Shown here one piece after another: positions 62,523 to 64,000 of a stretch of DNA of 64,000 nucleotides (position 1 is its first letter; each line of letters begins with the position of its first letter). The position numbers and the translations under genes are program-made. A model generated the notes under the pieces. That model made no database searches and had not been told where the DNA came from. It was given only the letters and a program-made list of their open reading frames with translations. Source of the DNA: Clostridia bacterium (GTDB taxonomy: Bacteria > Bacillota > Clostridia > Oscillospirales > CAG-272); contig JAFQEJ010000050.1 of the NCBI GenBank assembly GCA_017399105.1, forward strand, positions 1-64,000. Reading direction: 5' to 3'.

Positions 62523-63419
62523 TTATTCACCTACCTTTACCCTGATATTGATATCCGAAAGCATCTCTCCGAACGCACTCATCTCTTCTTCGTTGTAAGG
62601 CATAAGGTTTGAAAAACTGTTTGCGGCATCCAGACTTTCATATTTAGACGCGCCGAGAGGATTGAAATTGAGCAGCTGATAATAGATCAGATTTTCCTTA
62701 CCTTCAAGCAGCCCGGCAATGGCGCGCAGATTTTCCTTTGTTGCGGTAATTCCGTCGATGAGAGGGGTACGGATGATCATGGGAATATCTCTGATGCTTA
62801 AAATATTTTCGATCGTGTTTTTATTTGACAAGCCGGTGTGTTTTTTATGTTCCTCCTCATCGTATAATTTTAAATCTGCCATAATCAAATCAACTTCGGA
62901 GAGAAGCGGTCGGATATGATCATACGGCAGGGAGAGATTGGTTTCAACCGCAACCCGGATGCCTTCTTCATGACATGCCCTCGCAAGCTTGGCAGCAAAA
63001 TCCGTATGGCACAATACTTCTCCACCCGAAAGGGTAACACCGCCGCCCGAGGCATCATAATATGCCTTGTCCTGGCAGACTTCAAAAAGAATCTCATCGA
63101 CAGTCATTTCGCGCCCACTCATGACCAGCGCTTCGGCATAACAGATCTCGGTACATTTGCCGCATTTCTTACAAAGCTTACGGTCGATGATATGCAGACC
63201 GTTTTCGAGTATGTGAGCACCGACGCTGCAGGCAGTGAAGCACTTGCCGCAGCTGATGCATTTAGAGGGATAAAACATAAGATCGGGAGATGGAGAAAGG
63301 GTTTCGGGGTTATGACACCAGGCACACCTCATATTGCATCCCTTAAAGAAAACTGTTGTACGGATACCCGGTCCGTCATTGAGGGAAAAGCGTTGAATAT
63401 CAGTAATTAAATGTTGCAT
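62523..63419 (-). CDS. glycyl radical enzyme activating enzyme (radical SAM)
   Basis: 298 residues. Radical SAM motif CNMRCAWC (CxxxCxxC) near residue 28, then a ferredoxin-like insert with two 4Fe-4S sets (CISCGKCFTAC and CKKCGKCTEIC), the arrangement of dehydratase/decarboxylase activases and not of PFL activase. GGGVTLSGGEVL is the SAM-binding strand. It abstracts the glycine hydrogen of the downstream enzyme with 5'-deoxyadenosyl radical. GAGGATAAT precedes ATG 63419. Confidence 0.93.
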   Translation of the reverse strand: MQHLITDIQRFSLNDGPGIRTTVFFKGCNMRCAWCHNPETLSPSPDLMFYPSKCISCGKCFTACSVGAHILENGLHIIDRKLCKKCGKCTEICYAEALVMSGREMTVDEILFEVCQDKAYYDASGGGVTLSGGEVLCHTDFAAKLARACHEEGIRVAVETNLSLPYDHIRPLLSEVDLIMADLKLYDEEEHKKHTGLSNKNTIENILSIRDIPMIIRTPLIDGITATKENLRAIAGLLEGKENLIYYQLLNFNPLGASKYESLDAANSFSNLMPYNEEEMSAFGEMLSDINIRVKVGE

Positions 63420-63528
63420 AATTATCCTCAGTCAGCAGGAATATACAGAAAATCTGCGGCTTACAGCTGTAATATGGAATGAAGTGCAAATTCTGTGTTT
63501 CTCCTGATTAAAATTTATATTACAATGA
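63420..63528 (-). other. spacer between the FAD oxidoreductase and the activase
   Basis: 109 bases, AT-rich, no gene on either strand. I see no convincing sigma-A promoter with proper spacing and no terminator hairpin, so the glycyl radical genes may be transcribed together with the FAD oxidoreductase gene. Confidence 0.5.
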
Positions 63529-64000
63529 TCAGCTTTGGGTTTTTATATAGCGCACAGCAGCCTTGCCTGCGGCTTCACCCGTAAGGGCACATGTGGGGAT
63601 AACACGTGCTACTTCCCAGTCATCATGGTCAGGGGCAGATATGATGCGGCCTGCCGCAAGAAGATTGGGAAATTTTGAGTTATAAAGTGCAGAGAGTGGG
63701 ACATCATAAACATTGCGCACGAATTTTTCTGACATACGGAAGTCGCCGGTATGTCCGATAGAATCCTGAACACAATTTCCGTTGATTGCTTTAAAATTAC
63801 TGTCTCCGATGATCTGGCGTATTGTGCGGAGCTGCGGCATCGACGGAATACTCATGATATCATATGAATAACGGTCTCGATTACGAATACGATCCAGCAT
63901 ACGCAGCTTGCCTGCAATCATAAATTCGGTGATCTCCTCCGTATGGATACCGCTGATTTTCTTCATTCCTTCCGGGTGACCGTTGCCCGACATGTCACTG
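63529..64000 (-). CDS. FAD-dependent oxidoreductase (C-terminal part, cut by window end)
   Basis: At least 156 residues seen; the reading frame is still open at 64000 and the N-terminus with the FAD-binding loop lies outside the window. The C-terminal part PNLLAAGRIISAPDHDDWEVARVIPTCALTGEAAGKAAV is the second FAD-contact motif of the PF12831-type FAD_oxidored family, which occurs in carbohydrate gene clusters. It precedes the activase by about 110 bases on the same strand and is probably part of the same pathway. Substrate unknown. Confidence 0.75.
   Translation of the reverse strand, partial: SDMSGNGHPEGMKKISGIHTEEITEFMIAGKLRMLDRIRNRDRYSYDIMSIPSMPQLRTIRQIIGDSNFKAINGNCVQDSIGHTGDFRMSEKFVRNVYDVPLSALYNSKFPNLLAAGRIISAPDHDDWEVARVIPTCALTGEAAGKAAVRYIKTQS

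Overview
The window reads as a chromosome segment of an anaerobic Gram-positive member of the Clostridia, probably from a gut or rumen. Evidence: a type A RNase P RNA, a lipoteichoic-acid-synthase-like enzyme, an ECF sigma/anti-sigma pair, a TrkA/TrkH potassium system, lipoproteins with Gram-positive signal peptides, and an oxygen-sensitive glycyl radical enzyme with its activase. Base composition looks mid-range. Almost every recognisable promoter is a sigma-A type with a 17-base spacer. I see no tRNA, no 16S/23S/5S rRNA, no CRISPR array, no phage and no transposase gene, so the assignment stays at class level.

Layout. 1-1860: two copies of a 133-bp intergenic repeat, a Gfo/Idh/MocA oxidoreductase and a dense block of nested hairpins. 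1871-5953 (minus): acyl-CoA/ACP synthetase, acyl carrier protein, a membrane NERD-like protein and a COG2509-type FAD protein, from a perfect consensus promoter. 6205-7197: lipoprotein polysaccharide deacetylase. 7206-12175: a ZTP riboswitch leader with its own promoter, a second promoter behind it, then a TIM-barrel isomerase, a membrane-anchored protein, an NfeD-like protein, purE, purN and purH. 12326-17849: large two-domain pectate-lyase-like surface protein, GNAT protein, ribulokinase. 17911-22351 (minus): pcrA and an LTA-synthase-like enzyme. 22577-25411: trkA-trkH. 25607-27040: rnpB and a dus tRNA-dihydrouridine synthase. 27096-28953: ECF sigma factor and zinc-finger anti-sigma.

29002-32790 (minus): deoC-rbsK-topB with overlapping genes. 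32943-35514 (minus): a surface lipoprotein and a GT4 glucosyltransferase. 35764-41475: GH28-like protein followed by a complete CUT1 sugar ABC importer whose binding protein carries both a lipobox and a C-terminal membrane segment. 41587-42330: abundant-looking OB-fold lipoprotein. 42382-47701: PAS/winged-helix regulator divergent from an uncharacterised SGNH hydrolase / alpha-toroid / PHP / DUF gene set. 47747-51019: SleB-type cell-wall hydrolase and GH3 glycosidase. 51184-53053: three hypothetical proteins, one built of three repeats. 53104-56278 (minus): two paralogous solute-binding lipoproteins with no permeases nearby. 56489-58226: small protein and pepD. 58403-64000 (minus): FAD oxidoreductase (cut by the window edge), glycyl radical activase, glycyl radical enzyme, cupin protein and mannose-6-phosphate-isomerase-like protein, packed with almost no spacing.

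The dominant theme is capture and breakdown of plant-type polysaccharide and sugars (pectate-lyase/GH28-like folds, GH3, ABC importer, ribulokinase, ribokinase, PHP/SGNH set), next to housekeeping genes. The best candidate for an undescribed system is the glycyl radical enzyme operon at the right end. Its active-site cysteine sits in a Gly-Cys-His-Trp context rather than the Gly-Cys-Val-Glu of known radical dehydratases, and it is translationally linked to sugar-type partners.
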